Counted from the first letter of the stretch, positions 1 to 8,186 are shown. The stretch: DNA of 23,575 nt from CAYFTL01 sp964346145 (GCA_964346145.1 CAYFTL010000031.1:1-23575), one strand, 5' to 3'. Numbers and translations: made by a program. Notes: generated by a model not told the origin, from the letters alone.

Positions 1-734
1 TCGTCATAATCATCATAGTCATCATCGTAGCCGTCGTCATAATCGTCATCGTCGTCGGCCCACAGCGAATTGTCGGGCCAATCGTCATCAACTGCCTTTT
101 TAGCGTTTGCCCTCCTGTGCTTGATCGCAGAAAGCAAAGGCCGCTTAGGAATTTCCCGTTCTTCCTGCTCGAATTCCTTTGCAGGCGCTTTAGCAGGGCG
201 ATGTCTAAGGCCTTCGGGTTTCACACCAATATCCAGTTGCTCCAGGTCCTCCTCCACCTCTACGCGGCGGTGTCCACGCATGGGTTGTGCAGGGTTGTCC
301 ACCAGCGGTTGCAGCGTGTTGCGCGCCGGCCTAACGGGTTTCACAAAGGCGGGCGGCGGATCGGTTTCCACCGCGCCTTGATCCTCCAAATCCTCATCGG
401 AATCGCGATCCGAATTTTTCGAAGCTTCCCCTTGTTCCATTTGCTCAAGCTCTTGCAAACGCATAGCGTTGCGCATCCGCCGACTCCAAAAAGATGTTTT
501 GGGTTCGCTTTCATCGGCATCCAGTTGCTCTTCATCCTCCACCACCGAAGGACTTCCTTTCACAACTTCTTCCGATTCCCTCTTTGCCGCCTCAGGAGCT
601 GCCGCTGTCTTCTCCTCAAAGGAGAGCGGTTGTTCCGCTTCTGTTGTTGCATCCAGCCTTGCCATCTTCTTTCCACAATAAGCGCAAAAGCGCGCATCAT
701 CCGGATTGGGTTTCCCACATTGGGTGCAAAACAT
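1..734 (-). CDS. zinc-ribbon protein with acidic Asp/Tyr-rich tail, partial
   Basis: The gene starts with ATG at 732-734, with a strong AAGGAGGG site 6-7 bases upstream, and stays open to the window edge, so its 3' end is missing (244 codons seen). Residues 1-24 form a zinc ribbon with CxxC pairs at Cys3/Cys6 and Cys17/Cys20. The middle is low-complexity, charged and Pro/Glu-rich, with a short basic helix around residues 83-97 and no predicted membrane segment. The last visible 25 residues are almost entirely Asp and Tyr. This architecture (N-terminal zinc ribbon, long disordered linker, acidic tail) suggests a scaffold or binding protein, but no function can be named. It is the last visible gene of the run that begins with the HD protein and its upstream partners, starting 16 bases after the HD gene's stop codon, so it is probably cotranscribed and translationally linked. 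Confidence 0.8.
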   Translation of the reverse strand, partial: MFCTQCGKPNPDDARFCAYCGKKMARLDATTEAEQPLSFEEKTAAAPEAAKRESEEVVKGSPSVVEDEEQLDADESEPKTSFWSRRMRNAMRLQELEQMEQGEASKNSDRDSDEDLEDQGAVETDPPPAFVKPVRPARNTLQPLVDNPAQPMRGHRRVEVEEDLEQLDIGVKPEGLRHRPAKAPAKEFEQEEREIPKRPLLSAIKHRRANAKKAVDDDWPDNSLWADDDDDYDDGYDDDYDDYD

Positions 735-750
735 AAGCAATTCCCTCCTT

Positions 751-1464
751 CTAGCGACCCCGGTTGTTCACCGAACGTCCATTAACCATCAGGTCAAAAC
801 TGCAGCCCAGGTAGGCGGCTGCTTCTTCACACATCGTCACGCGGGACATGTAAATTTGCAAATACTCCATCACCGACGAACTGTCGTCCATTTCAAGTTC
901 GTGTACGATCAGCTTATTTGCCTTATCCACCTGGATCCTGTTGCGCTGAATAGACAAGTTCACGCGATCGTGAATATCGTCCATATTGGCCTGGCCATAG
1001 CGCACCCGGCTTTTGTGGGCGTCCGACTTATCCGCCAACACCAACGCCGCCGATACAGGGCTGGAAATGCGGCCATGATCCTCTTCGTGATTGCTCACAG
1101 CGGTTAAAATCGTTAATATCTCATCGGTCGGCATGCCCATATCCCGCAAAATCGGGAACAGCAACAACGCCCCCTTGGTGCCATGCTCTTTGCGGTGGAT
1201 GGCGTTGCCTACGTCGTGTACCCAACCGGTAATCGCAGCCAATTCCACCATGCGTTCTGGGTAATCCAGCGCTTGCAAAATATCACCGGCTACCCGGCAC
1301 ACATAACCGACGTGGCGCGGTCCATGCTCCGTATAGCCCATTTGCCGCAAATAATCGTTGCCTGCATCAATCATGGTGCGCAGCTCTTCGTTGCGGCGCA
1401 CATCCTCTAACGTTATCCTTTTTGCCTCTCCATTATTTTTTTTATCATTATCCATAAATTTCAA
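751..1464 (-). CDS. HD-domain metal-dependent phosphohydrolase
   Basis: A 237-residue HD-superfamily protein. Visible metal-ligand candidates are His51 in the GPRHVGYV segment, the His83-Asp84 pair in WVHDVGN, His90, His94, His126 in NHEEDHG and Asp145 in the LADKSDAHKSRVR segment, so the metal site looks intact. HD proteins of this type hydrolyse phosphate esters, often of nucleotides, but the substrate cannot be read from sequence. There is no signal peptide or membrane segment, so it should be cytosolic. The start is probably TTG at 1462-1464, because GGAG lies 6 bases upstream; an in-frame ATG at 1455 lies about 15 bases from the same site and is the alternative. Only 3 bases separate this start from the stop of the HEAT-like gene, and the zinc-ribbon gene follows 16 bases after, which indicates one operon. 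Confidence 0.88.
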   Translation of the reverse strand: MKFMDNDKKNNGEAKRITLEDVRRNEELRTMIDAGNDYLRQMGYTEHGPRHVGYVCRVAGDILQALDYPERMVELAAITGWVHDVGNAIHRKEHGTKGALLLFPILRDMGMPTDEILTILTAVSNHEEDHGRISSPVSAALVLADKSDAHKSRVRYGQANMDDIHDRVNLSIQRNRIQVDKANKLIVHELEMDDSSSVMEYLQIYMSRVTMCEEAAAYLGCSFDLMVNGRSVNNRGR

Positions 1465-1467
1465 AAA

Positions 1468-2295
1468 TCACTCCACACTTTTGAGCCATTCGTAATCGGT
1501 ATCCCCCGAAAACTCGCGCTCCTCCTCCACTTCTCCGCCAAGCGCTTCTATTGCATTGCGCACTTCAATATAATCTAAATACTTAAGATCGCTTAGCTTT
1601 AACACTTTTTTCAGCGGCTCTACCGCCCGCTCATCTCCCAGCTTGCTCAAATAGCTGGCCAACAAACCGCGCAGGTCGTCGCGCCGCAAAAACATATTCA
1701 CTGTATAAGTATAGATGCGTTCATCCCCGGGAAAGTTGCATAACACGTCTAAAAAAGTTATCTGAGCATCTTCCGAAGCCTCTTCCATCTTGCTCAGAAT
1801 CGGTTCCACCGCTTCATGTCCAATGCCGCTTAGCAGTTCTGCCGCCACATCCGCAAGCTCGTTTTCCCTTCCGTGTTCCAATATCAATTCTATAGCAAGA
1901 TTCAGCGGCGCATCGCTGTCCAACTCGCGCAACATGTTAAGCGCCATCATTCTGCTTTGTGTGCTGCGCTCCTTATCCGCCGATAATTTCATGAGCGGGG
2001 CGATCGAAACTTCCCCAAGGTCAACGATCCTCTCTAGCAGCATATCTGGCACATCAATGCCTTGCCGTTCGTAATTCAGCGTCCACTCCACAAGCGCATC
2101 CGCATCGTCGAACTGGACAAAATATTCCCCGGGCGTTGCCCCATCCAGCCAGCTCGCCGGTTGGTTGAGCCAACGCATATATACTTCGGGCATTTCTGCT
2201 TCCATGGCGTCCACATTCTCATATTTAGACATGTTTTCTGCCATCCAGCGTTCGGTATATGCCATAAACTGTTTGTCAAAATCTATACACTTCAT
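1468..2295 (-). CDS. HEAT-repeat-like alpha-helical protein
   Basis: A 275-residue soluble protein. From about residue 85 to 245 it shows repeated helical pairs with the spacing of HEAT repeats, for example VSIAPLMKLSAD, AVEPILSKMEEA and RAVEPLKKVLKL, each followed by a second amphipathic helix. The N-terminal 80 residues are rich in Trp, Tyr and acidic residues, and the last 25 are acidic. HEAT proteins normally act as protein-protein scaffolds; no enzymatic motif is visible. The ATG overlaps the TGA of the upstream TPR gene by 4 bases (ATGA), and AAGGAG lies 8 bases before it, so translation is very likely coupled. The HD phosphohydrolase gene follows after 3 bases. It is a family of unknown function to me. 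Confidence 0.8.
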   Translation of the reverse strand: MKCIDFDKQFMAYTERWMAENMSKYENVDAMEAEMPEVYMRWLNQPASWLDGATPGEYFVQFDDADALVEWTLNYERQGIDVPDMLLERIVDLGEVSIAPLMKLSADKERSTQSRMMALNMLRELDSDAPLNLAIELILEHGRENELADVAAELLSGIGHEAVEPILSKMEEASEDAQITFLDVLCNFPGDERIYTYTVNMFLRRDDLRGLLASYLSKLGDERAVEPLKKVLKLSDLKYLDYIEVRNAIEALGGEVEEEREFSGDTDYEWLKSVE

Positions 2296-3968
2296 TGCTT
2301 TTCTCCTTCATCACCATTTTCAGTCTGTGCTTGGTCTAAATAGCGCGCACACAACAGCATGCGCCGTTTTCGAACGCCAAACATTCTTGCTGTGTGCTCC
2401 ACGGAAATCCGCTTCCCTTCCCACGATTGCATCAAAACGTATAGCGCGGCAGCCCAGTTTTCAGGCCTTGTTTTGCTTATCCTTTTTCCACACGCAAGTT
2501 TGCATTGCTCAAAAGTCCACAGTATGGCGTCTGGCAGCCCGTCAAATGTTTTGGCCATGCGCCTGCGCAAAATCCGTATAACTTTTGCGGCAAATTTGTC
2601 CGAAAGAACTTCTTTGCTGTCTGTAAATTTTAGCCGTCCCAATCGTATCATACAAAAACGATCCATGCACCCTAGTTTTGCCAAAACAAGCAGCGCTTGT
2701 TTTTTTAACCCGTCGGAAACTGCGTCGTTGGAAAGCATATCGTACAACAGCCATTCAGCTTCTGATTCCCGAATGTTCGCAACGATCATCAATACTGCGC
2801 GCTGCACATCCGATTCGGGCGCCGACAAGCCCCAGGCCAGTACCGTCGAAGCCAAAGGATTGCTGTCCCATAATTCCTTAAGCGCAGCGCGGCTCAAGAA
2901 CGTAAGCCCTAACAAATAGCGCAGCCGAAGCATAGCTTCCGATTCGGGCACCTGCACGCTATACTCTACAGGCAACTTGATTTTGCCGTCCTGAGTGGCA
3001 CGCTGATAATAGCCGGCAACGCTATCAGTCGGGTACATCCGCCTAATCCGCGCCCAACAGCGCATCGCCTCAGCCTCACCGCCCCCCGTGTTTAGCAAGG
3101 CAATCGCATACATGTGCAACAGCTGTGCATCATACGGCGTTCGCTCCAAAGTTTGCAAGCACAGCTGCAGCGCAGTCGTATATTGGCGCACTTCCAGCAG
3201 CGTTTTAATAATGAGCTTGTGTTCCTCCGAACGCTCCGCCAGCATTCTGGCAGCCGATAACAGCTCGGATAACAAAGCTCTTTCCTGTTGCTCGTCGCAT
3301 AGTTTGGCCAGCGAACATATTTCCCCTATCAATAAATTCGGAAATACCGCCAAGGCCAAAACATGGGCCTCGGCTTCTTCTGTCCTGCCCAGCTTGTGCA
3401 AACACCATGCCGCCTGTACACGCGCCCACCCAGCTTCGGGCCACGCTCTAACAGCATCCTGATATTTTTCCAAAGCTGCCTCGTAGCGCCCTGCGTCAAA
3501 CAACCTTTGCGTGCGCTTGATCTCCAGAGCTTTCCGGCGTTTCCCTCTATCGTCCGCTTGATTGGATAAGGCTTCCAACAAATGGATGTGCATTTTTGAT
3601 TTCCCAGTCAACCTAGAACTGCTCTTGGGATGTCTTATATACATTTTAAAAGCATCCAAAGCTGCTTTGTGCTGATCGGTCTTTGTCAAATTCACCCCTA
3701 ATTTGTACAGGCTTTCTACCGGATGATTCGAAGCTGCCATAACACGCCGCAACAATCGGGAAGATTCGTTAAAGCATCCCATCTGTGCATACGTTTCAGC
3801 CAACTCCATTTGTAAGTGCAAATTATCGGGCTCCCGCTCTAAGGCCAGTCGGAACAAATCCAAACAGTCCAGCATATCCCCCGCTGCGCGCTTTGCAATC
3901 GCGCGCTCACAAATAAACTTTGCATCGGCAATAAACGGAAGTATCTTCTCTTTTCCAATCACATTCAC
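2292..3968 (-). CDS. TPR-repeat protein with C-terminal HTH-like segment
   Basis: The protein is about 558 residues long. The N-terminal 200 residues contain several TPR-like helix pairs, such as DCLDLFRLALEREPDNLHLQ and RYEAALEKYQDAVRAWPEAG, and further helical repeats continue to about residue 330. A non-TPR helical region follows. The last 50 residues resemble a helix-turn-helix: an AAALYVLMQ helix, then ISVEHTARMFGVRKRRM, like the TFIIB/cyclin-type HTH found at the end of some bacterial repeat proteins. The start is uncertain. GTG at 3966-3968 and GTG at 3960-3962 both have GGAGG about 7-8 bases upstream, whereas the upstream ATG at 4016 (or TTG at 4019) has no ribosome binding site, so I prefer the GTGs. 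It lies 77 bases after hslO and overlaps the HEAT-like gene by 4 bases. The function is unknown; a scaffold or regulator is an inference. Confidence 0.8.
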   Translation of the reverse strand: MNVIGKEKILPFIADAKFICERAIAKRAAGDMLDCLDLFRLALEREPDNLHLQMELAETYAQMGCFNESSRLLRRVMAASNHPVESLYKLGVNLTKTDQHKAALDAFKMYIRHPKSSSRLTGKSKMHIHLLEALSNQADDRGKRRKALEIKRTQRLFDAGRYEAALEKYQDAVRAWPEAGWARVQAAWCLHKLGRTEEAEAHVLALAVFPNLLIGEICSLAKLCDEQQERALLSELLSAARMLAERSEEHKLIIKTLLEVRQYTTALQLCLQTLERTPYDAQLLHMYAIALLNTGGGEAEAMRCWARIRRMYPTDSVAGYYQRATQDGKIKLPVEYSVQVPESEAMLRLRYLLGLTFLSRAALKELWDSNPLASTVLAWGLSAPESDVQRAVLMIVANIRESEAEWLLYDMLSNDAVSDGLKKQALLVLAKLGCMDRFCMIRLGRLKFTDSKEVLSDKFAAKVIRILRRRMAKTFDGLPDAILWTFEQCKLACGKRISKTRPENWAAALYVLMQSWEGKRISVEHTARMFGVRKRRMLLCARYLDQAQTENGDEGEKQ

Positions 3969-4045
3969 AGCCTCCACCTCCGTTTCAACGTATTGCCTTT
4001 TGCAAGCACCGCCCATCAACGCACAATCTACACCAAAATATTGTT

Positions 4046-4948
4046 TTAAGCCTTGGCCTTTCCTTCGTTAATCAGCGCTTCCAGCTGCGCCTCATTGAAA
4101 TTATACCTTCTATTACAAAAATGGCAATTGATCTCGGCCCCATGCTGCTCGGCAATCATATCCCGCAGTTCCGCTTCTCCCAACGACATAAGCACCTGCT
4201 CCATGCGCTCCCGGCTACAATCGCAGTTGTATACCGGTTGCCTTTGTTCCAGCACTTCGGGTTGTAAGTGCCCGAGCAACTGAAAGACTGAATCCTTCAG
4301 CCCGTATTCAGCTATCGTGCTGCTGATTCCGGCAAACATGGGCGCGCTCATCTCCAAAGAAGAAAGGGCAACCTCAGAACAGCCGGGCATGGGTTGTATC
4401 AACAAACCGCCGGCAGCCGTCACCTTATCATTGAGCATCACCCCAAGTGACACCAACGAAGGCGTTTGTTCCGAAGCGGTAAAATACATCGCAAAATCTT
4501 CTGCAATTTCTCCCGAAACCAAATTGCTTTGGCCTACATAGGGTTCGCGCATGCCCAAGTCTTTAACCACGGTCAGCTTACCGTTTTTTCCTACCGCTGC
4601 ACCCACGTCAAGCTTTTTGTCGCTGTGTCGGGGCAGTTCCACTTCAGGATGGTCAACATACCCTTTTACCGATCCATCCGATCGCGCTACCACGACCACT
4701 GCGCCAAGGGGGCCGCCGCCTTTTATGGTGGCGGTCAGGTTGTCTTTTTCGTTCTTAAGCATACTGCCCATAATCGCTCCGATGGTCAACGTTCTGCCCA
4801 GTGCCGCGGCAGCCGTTTTGGAAAGTCCGTGGGTAGCCCTGGCTTTTTCCACCAGATTGGTGCTGTCGATCAAAAGCGCGCGCGCTTGCCCTTCTAAAAG
4901 TGAAATATGCAGCAAACCATCGCTGTTTAATATGTTATGTGTGTTCAT
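4046..4948 (-). CDS. hslO: Hsp33 redox-regulated molecular chaperone
   Basis: A 300-residue cytosolic holdase chaperone of full family length. Hsp33 is inactive when reduced; oxidation of its zinc-binding cysteines releases zinc, unfolds the C-terminal switch and exposes the client-binding surface. The four zinc cysteines are all present: Cys242-x-Cys244 in the YNCDCSRERM segment and Cys275-x2-Cys278 in NCHFCNRRY. The N-terminal domain shows the family's GxxxGAxxxMxK-like segment around residues 51-66 (TIGAIMGSMLKNEKDNL) and the conserved IKGGGPLGAVVVVA stretch. ATG at 4946-4948 has GGAGG six bases upstream. It starts 20 bases after the methyltransferase stop and probably shares its promoter at 5805-5833. 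Its presence fits the other oxidative-stress gene in the window, the desulfoferrodoxin. Confidence 0.96.
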   Translation of the reverse strand: MNTHNILNSDGLLHISLLEGQARALLIDSTNLVEKARATHGLSKTAAAALGRTLTIGAIMGSMLKNEKDNLTATIKGGGPLGAVVVVARSDGSVKGYVDHPEVELPRHSDKKLDVGAAVGKNGKLTVVKDLGMREPYVGQSNLVSGEIAEDFAMYFTASEQTPSLVSLGVMLNDKVTAAGGLLIQPMPGCSEVALSSLEMSAPMFAGISSTIAEYGLKDSVFQLLGHLQPEVLEQRQPVYNCDCSRERMEQVLMSLGEAELRDMIAEQHGAEINCHFCNRRYNFNEAQLEALINEGKAKA

Positions 4949-4968
4949 TCTTTTCCTCCAACAATTTT

Positions 4969-5715
4969 TTAAGGCCGTGTGGCCACAAAATGAATCCGGC
5001 TATCTTTGTCTTTGGGCGCATCCATGCGCCATTCGCCAAAGGCGTCCACATCCACAAAACCCGCACTTTGAAGCCAGGTTGTAATCTCCTCAGGCGTATG
5101 TGCCCGCTGCACGTGGGTTTCGCCAAAGCGCCTATACACATCTGCCTGCTGGCGCACAAAAAAACTTATGTCCATGGTGACCTTGGCGCAGTCTCTCTCC
5201 GAAAAGTTTTGCCAAATGTAGGCCACGTCCTCCCGTTCCTCGGCAAAAAAGTTATCCCCTATTTGCTCCAAAAGCTTGTAGGGCGTAGATATATCAAACG
5301 CCAACGCCCCGCCCGGCACAAGCCCTTGAAACGCAGCCGCAAAAAAGCTTTGAACCGCGTCGGGATCGGTCAGGTAGTTCACCCCATCGCACCCGCATAC
5401 CAGCGCATCCACTGGCCGATGTAGCGCCAAACGGCGCATATCTTGCTGCACAAAGTTTATGCGCTTGCCCGCACGCCGCGCCTTGGCCGCAGCAATCTCC
5501 AGCATCTCTAAAGACAAATCCAAACCGGTCACCACATTAACCGTCTGAGCAAACCGTATGGCAAGAGATCCTGTTCCGCATGCGCAATCGCATAAGCTTC
5601 GTAGCACAACGCCCTTTCGCGCTATCAGTTTTAAGTAGTGCTCACACCAGGCATCATAATCAAAATCATCCATCAACAGATCGTATACCTGGGCAAAACT
5701 CTCGTACTGTGCCAT
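4969..5715 (-). CDS. class I SAM-dependent methyltransferase
   Basis: A 248-residue Rossmann-fold methyltransferase. Motif I is DCACGTGSLAIRFA (residues 43-56), the acidic end of strand beta-2 is Asp66 in GLDLSLEML, and the post-motif QQDMRRL and CDGVNYL segments follow the usual order for small-molecule or tRNA methyltransferases of Bacillota. The substrate cannot be told from sequence. There is no signal peptide. ATG at 5713-5715 has GAGAGG about 6 bases upstream. It is the first gene of the minus-strand run leading into hslO, with a promoter, a palindrome and a stable stem-loop in the 122-base gap before it, which suggests that regulation of the whole run acts here. Confidence 0.9.
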   Translation of the reverse strand: MAQYESFAQVYDLLMDDFDYDAWCEHYLKLIARKGVVLRSLCDCACGTGSLAIRFAQTVNVVTGLDLSLEMLEIAAAKARRAGKRINFVQQDMRRLALHRPVDALVCGCDGVNYLTDPDAVQSFFAAAFQGLVPGGALAFDISTPYKLLEQIGDNFFAEEREDVAYIWQNFSERDCAKVTMDISFFVRQQADVYRRFGETHVQRAHTPEEITTWLQSAGFVDVDAFGEWRMDAPKDKDSRIHFVATRP

Positions 5716-5735
5716 AAAAAACCTCTCTTACGCAA

Positions 5736-5770
5736 ACATGGACGACAAGCCATCGCTTCGCCGCCCATGT
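5736..5770 (-). promoter_or_regulatory. 15-bp stem-loop in methyltransferase 5' leader
   Basis: Read on the minus strand, 6 bp (ACATGG with CCATGT), then about 5 bp including G-U pairs, then 4 bp (AAGC with GCTT) close on a GATG tetraloop, with one bulged base. It lies between the promoter at 5805-5833 and the ribosome binding site, ending about 20 bases before the start codon. No T-run follows it, so it is not a standard intrinsic terminator. It could control initiation or mRNA stability, or be a degenerate terminator for the upstream yesL-like gene. Confidence 0.5.
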
Positions 5771-5781
5771 CCATCAACTCT

Positions 5782-5795
5782 GTTTATTAATAAAC
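5782..5795. promoter_or_regulatory. 14-bp perfect palindrome, operator-like
   Basis: GTTTATTAATAAAC is a perfect palindrome. Relative to the minus-strand promoter at 5805-5833 it covers roughly +3 to +16, a typical position for a repressor operator. The cognate regulator is not identifiable here. Confidence 0.4.
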
Positions 5796-5804
5796 CGTTT
5801 TTAC

Positions 5805-5833
5805 TTTATATAAACATATTTCGCGCATAGCAA
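5805..5833 (-). promoter_or_regulatory. sigma-A promoter for methyltransferase-hslO operon
   Basis: On the minus strand: TTGCTA (-35), 17-base spacer, TATAAA (-10). Transcription would start near 5798. It lies directly after the stop of the yesL-like gene, separating that gene from the operon. Confidence 0.55.
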
Positions 5834-5837
5834 GCGA

Positions 5838-6761
5838 TTATTGCCCCTTTTCTTCCTCATCTTCTTCCTTGTCCCACTCATCATAAATCGGGTCGCGCAA
5901 CCCACGGTTGACCTCAGCCCCTTGAATCCGCGGATTCAAGAATTTGTCAAAGCAACTGTTGGCGTAAGAAGCATATATAAAGCCGGTCAAGCCAAATCCG
6001 ATAACCGCATAAATCAAGATCGTGATTTCCGGCGCAATCAACAAAGATACCGCTACAGGAATAATCAAAGAGCCCACCCAGAACAGCAGGGAAAACGGCA
6101 ATCTGCCCACCGCCATAATCAGAGCGTTACGAATCAAGTGGCGCAGCTTCATCTGATAGGTCACCATCATCGGGAAAATAACCATGTTCATCATCCACCA
6201 TACCGCTCCGGCGACCACCACAAACATCTGGGGAACTACAAAAAACAAATTCTGCGCGCTCATTCCTCCATAAAAAACATAAGCTACATATACAATGTAG
6301 AGCGACAGACCGTTGAGCAATCCGATAACCAGGCCTTGTTTCCAGTTTCCTTTGATTGAATCTTTAAAATCGCTCATCACAAAGGAGTGCTGATCCCGCG
6401 CCCAATTGCGCAGCACGTACATTTGACCGGTTGCGCCCACGCCGCACAATCCCAGCAAAGGGATGATCACCAGCAAATACATATGCAGATAGCCCATCGC
6501 CGCGTTCAGCGCAGATAGCCCTTCTTGCACAACACCGCTATCATTTTGAAGACTCAAAGTAATTGCCGATAGGTTAATCAGCGTCCAAACGATTGCCGGC
6601 AGACAAAACAGAGTGTACAGTAGGCTCATGCCAATAATGCCGGTAAATCGAATGCGCAACATCGAGAAAAACAGTTGTACCCGATTCTTGGGCAATTGGT
6701 CGGGCGTATAGTCGGCCTTACCTGCTTTTCCGTAATAAAAGTTGTTAAAAAAACCGGACAT
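5838..6761 (-). CDS. YesL/DUF624-family membrane protein
   Basis: A 307-residue polytopic membrane protein of the DUF624 (YesL) family. The conserved N-terminal GFFNNFYYGKAGK-type segment is followed by about six hydrophobic segments near residues 41-66, 90-112, 143-165, 172-200, 218-242 and 246-267. The soluble C-terminus is strongly acidic. YesL proteins in Bacillota often sit with sugar ABC transporters and have no established activity; no transporter genes are adjacent here. I place the start at ATG 6759-6761, because AAGGAGG lies 10 bases upstream and the family motif starts right there; an in-frame ATG at 6828-6830 would add 23 residues with no ribosome binding site. It is transcribed alone from the promoter at 6884-6912 and is divergent from the aldo/keto reductase gene. 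Confidence 0.88.
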   Translation of the reverse strand: MSGFFNNFYYGKAGKADYTPDQLPKNRVQLFFSMLRIRFTGIIGMSLLYTLFCLPAIVWTLINLSAITLSLQNDSGVVQEGLSALNAAMGYLHMYLLVIIPLLGLCGVGATGQMYVLRNWARDQHSFVMSDFKDSIKGNWKQGLVIGLLNGLSLYIVYVAYVFYGGMSAQNLFFVVPQMFVVVAGAVWWMMNMVIFPMMVTYQMKLRHLIRNALIMAVGRLPFSLLFWVGSLIIPVAVSLLIAPEITILIYAVIGFGLTGFIYASYANSCFDKFLNPRIQGAEVNRGLRDPIYDEWDKEEDEEEKGQ

Positions 6762-6883
6762 TTTTATGTATCCTCCTTCGGACAAAACCAGCGTTCCTTT
6801 CGCGCGGTTGGCGCAGCCTGCACAAAACAAGCCATAACGCCATCCTTTCCAACAGGTTTTGACTTTGCAATTTGATCTGTTCT

Positions 6884-6912
6884 ATAATAACATAAATTCT
6901 ATTCGATTCCAA
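6884..6912 (-). promoter_or_regulatory. sigma-A promoter for yesL-like gene
   Basis: On the minus strand: TTGGAA (-35), 17-base spacer, TATTAT (-10). This gives a leader of about 115 bases before the ATG at 6761, in which I see no clear riboswitch or leader peptide. Confidence 0.55.
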
Positions 6913-6927
6913 TTTTATTGGGCAGAA

Positions 6928-6956
6928 TTAATCGAACTGCCACAATAAATTATATT
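6928..6956 (+). promoter_or_regulatory. candidate promoter for aldo/keto reductase gene
   Basis: TTAATC (-35, weak), 17-base spacer, TATATT (-10). It is the best-spaced candidate in the divergent gap and would give a leader of about 48 bases. The -35 match is only three of six, so the assignment is tentative. Confidence 0.3.
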
Positions 6957-7010
6957 CTCCAAATTTGTGGTTGAAAGCAACCCCCTATTTGGCTCTAGGA
7001 GGAGTCTGTA

Positions 7011-8186
7011 ATGATCACCAAGACAAACCCGATAAACGGGAGCAAATTGTCCATTCTGGGCTTTGGCTGCATGCGCTTCCCTACCCGCGCTGGAATGATC
7101 GACGAAAAGCCGGCCAAGGAGTTGCTGCTAAGCGCCATCAATCAAGGGATAAACTATCTGGACACCGCCTACATCTACCACAAAGGCCAGAGTGAATCCT
7201 TTGTCGGAAAGGTATTGGAAGAGGAGAATATGCGCGAGCGGGTGTACATCGCCACCAAGCTTCCCCCTTATTTGGTCCGCAATTCAAACGATATCGAAAA
7301 AATATTTCAAACCCAATTAAAGCGTCTGCGAACCGATCGCATAGATTATTATTTGATTCATATGCTGCAAGATCTGGCCAGCTGGGAACGCCTATGCAGC
7401 TTGGGCATAGAGGAATGGATTGAGCGCAAGCAACAAAGCGGCGAAATCAATCAAATCGGTTTTTCCTTCCACGGTAATGTGCAAGAGTTCCTGAAAATAT
7501 TGGATGCCTATCCCTGGCAATTCTGCCAAATTCAATACAATTATTTAGACGAAAACACTCAAGCCGGCAAAAAAGGTTTGATGGCTGCCGCCGCAAAAGG
7601 CCTCCCGGTTATTTGTATGGAACCGCTGCGGGGTGGGCGTTTGGCAGATCAGCTGCCCACAAAGGCTGCCTCCATCTTTCATCAGACAGGAAAAACACCG
7701 GTGGAATGGGCCTTGCGCTGGGTGTGGAACCATGCTCAGATCACCGTACTCCTCTCCGGGATGAGCACAATGCAACAACTGTCAGAAAATGTGGCCACAG
7801 CAAACTCCCTCGCCCACCAACCTTTGAGCGAAACCGAGCTTAAAATGTTTGAGGATGTGCGCGCCATCATTCATCAGAGCGTAAAAGTGGGCTGCACTGG
7901 TTGCGGCTATTGTGTCCCGTGCCCCGTCGGCGTAGACATCCCCACATGCTTTGCGTTGTACAACGAACAGTTTACCACCCTCAAGGCAAACAAGTTTAAG
8001 TACATTCAAGCCACCGGCGCCATGGGCCAGCGCCCCGGCAACGCCTCCAAATGTATAAATTGCCGCAAGTGCGTACCCCTCTGCCCACAACAAATCCCGA
8101 TACCCGAAAAACTCAGCGAAGTCGCCAAACACATGGAAACCTTCCCCTTTGGAATCATTACCCGCATCGCCCGCAAAATCATGTAG
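7011..8186 (+). CDS. aldo/keto reductase with C-terminal 4Fe-4S ferredoxin domain
   Basis: A 391-residue cytosolic oxidoreductase. Residues 1-275 form the aldo/keto reductase barrel with the full catalytic tetrad Asp51 and Tyr56 (NYLDTAYIYHKG), Lys83 (ATKLPP) and His117 (YYLIHML). Residues 290-365 carry two cysteine clusters: Cys295, 298, 301 and 304 (CTGCGYCVPCPVGV) and Cys348, 351, 354 and 358 (CINCRKCVPLCP), fitting two 4Fe-4S centres. This two-module family is common in anaerobic Bacillota; members are annotated as predicted oxidoreductases and the physiological substrate is usually unknown. The electron donor may be ferredoxin rather than only NAD(P)H, which is inference. ATG at 7011 has AGGAGGA about 8 bases upstream. 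The LCM-type methyltransferase gene follows after 39 bases and is probably cotranscribed. Confidence 0.94.
   Translation: MITKTNPINGSKLSILGFGCMRFPTRAGMIDEKPAKELLLSAINQGINYLDTAYIYHKGQSESFVGKVLEEENMRERVYIATKLPPYLVRNSNDIEKIFQTQLKRLRTDRIDYYLIHMLQDLASWERLCSLGIEEWIERKQQSGEINQIGFSFHGNVQEFLKILDAYPWQFCQIQYNYLDENTQAGKKGLMAAAAKGLPVICMEPLRGGRLADQLPTKAASIFHQTGKTPVEWALRWVWNHAQITVLLSGMSTMQQLSENVATANSLAHQPLSETELKMFEDVRAIIHQSVKVGCTGCGYCVPCPVGVDIPTCFALYNEQFTTLKANKFKYIQATGAMGQRPGNASKCINCRKCVPLCPQQIPIPEKLSEVAKHMETFPFGIITRIARKIM

Noticed and set aside
1..70. GAT/CGT-rich repeat at the left edge as a simple DNA repeat
   Set aside because: It is explained by the Asp/Tyr-rich acidic tail of the zinc-ribbon protein coded on the minus strand.
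117..785. Long plus-strand open frame over the left edge
   Set aside because: It is antisense to the zinc-ribbon gene, has no ribosome binding site, and its Cys/Phe/His-rich product resembles no protein family; the minus-strand frame has a strong Shine-Dalgarno and a zinc ribbon.
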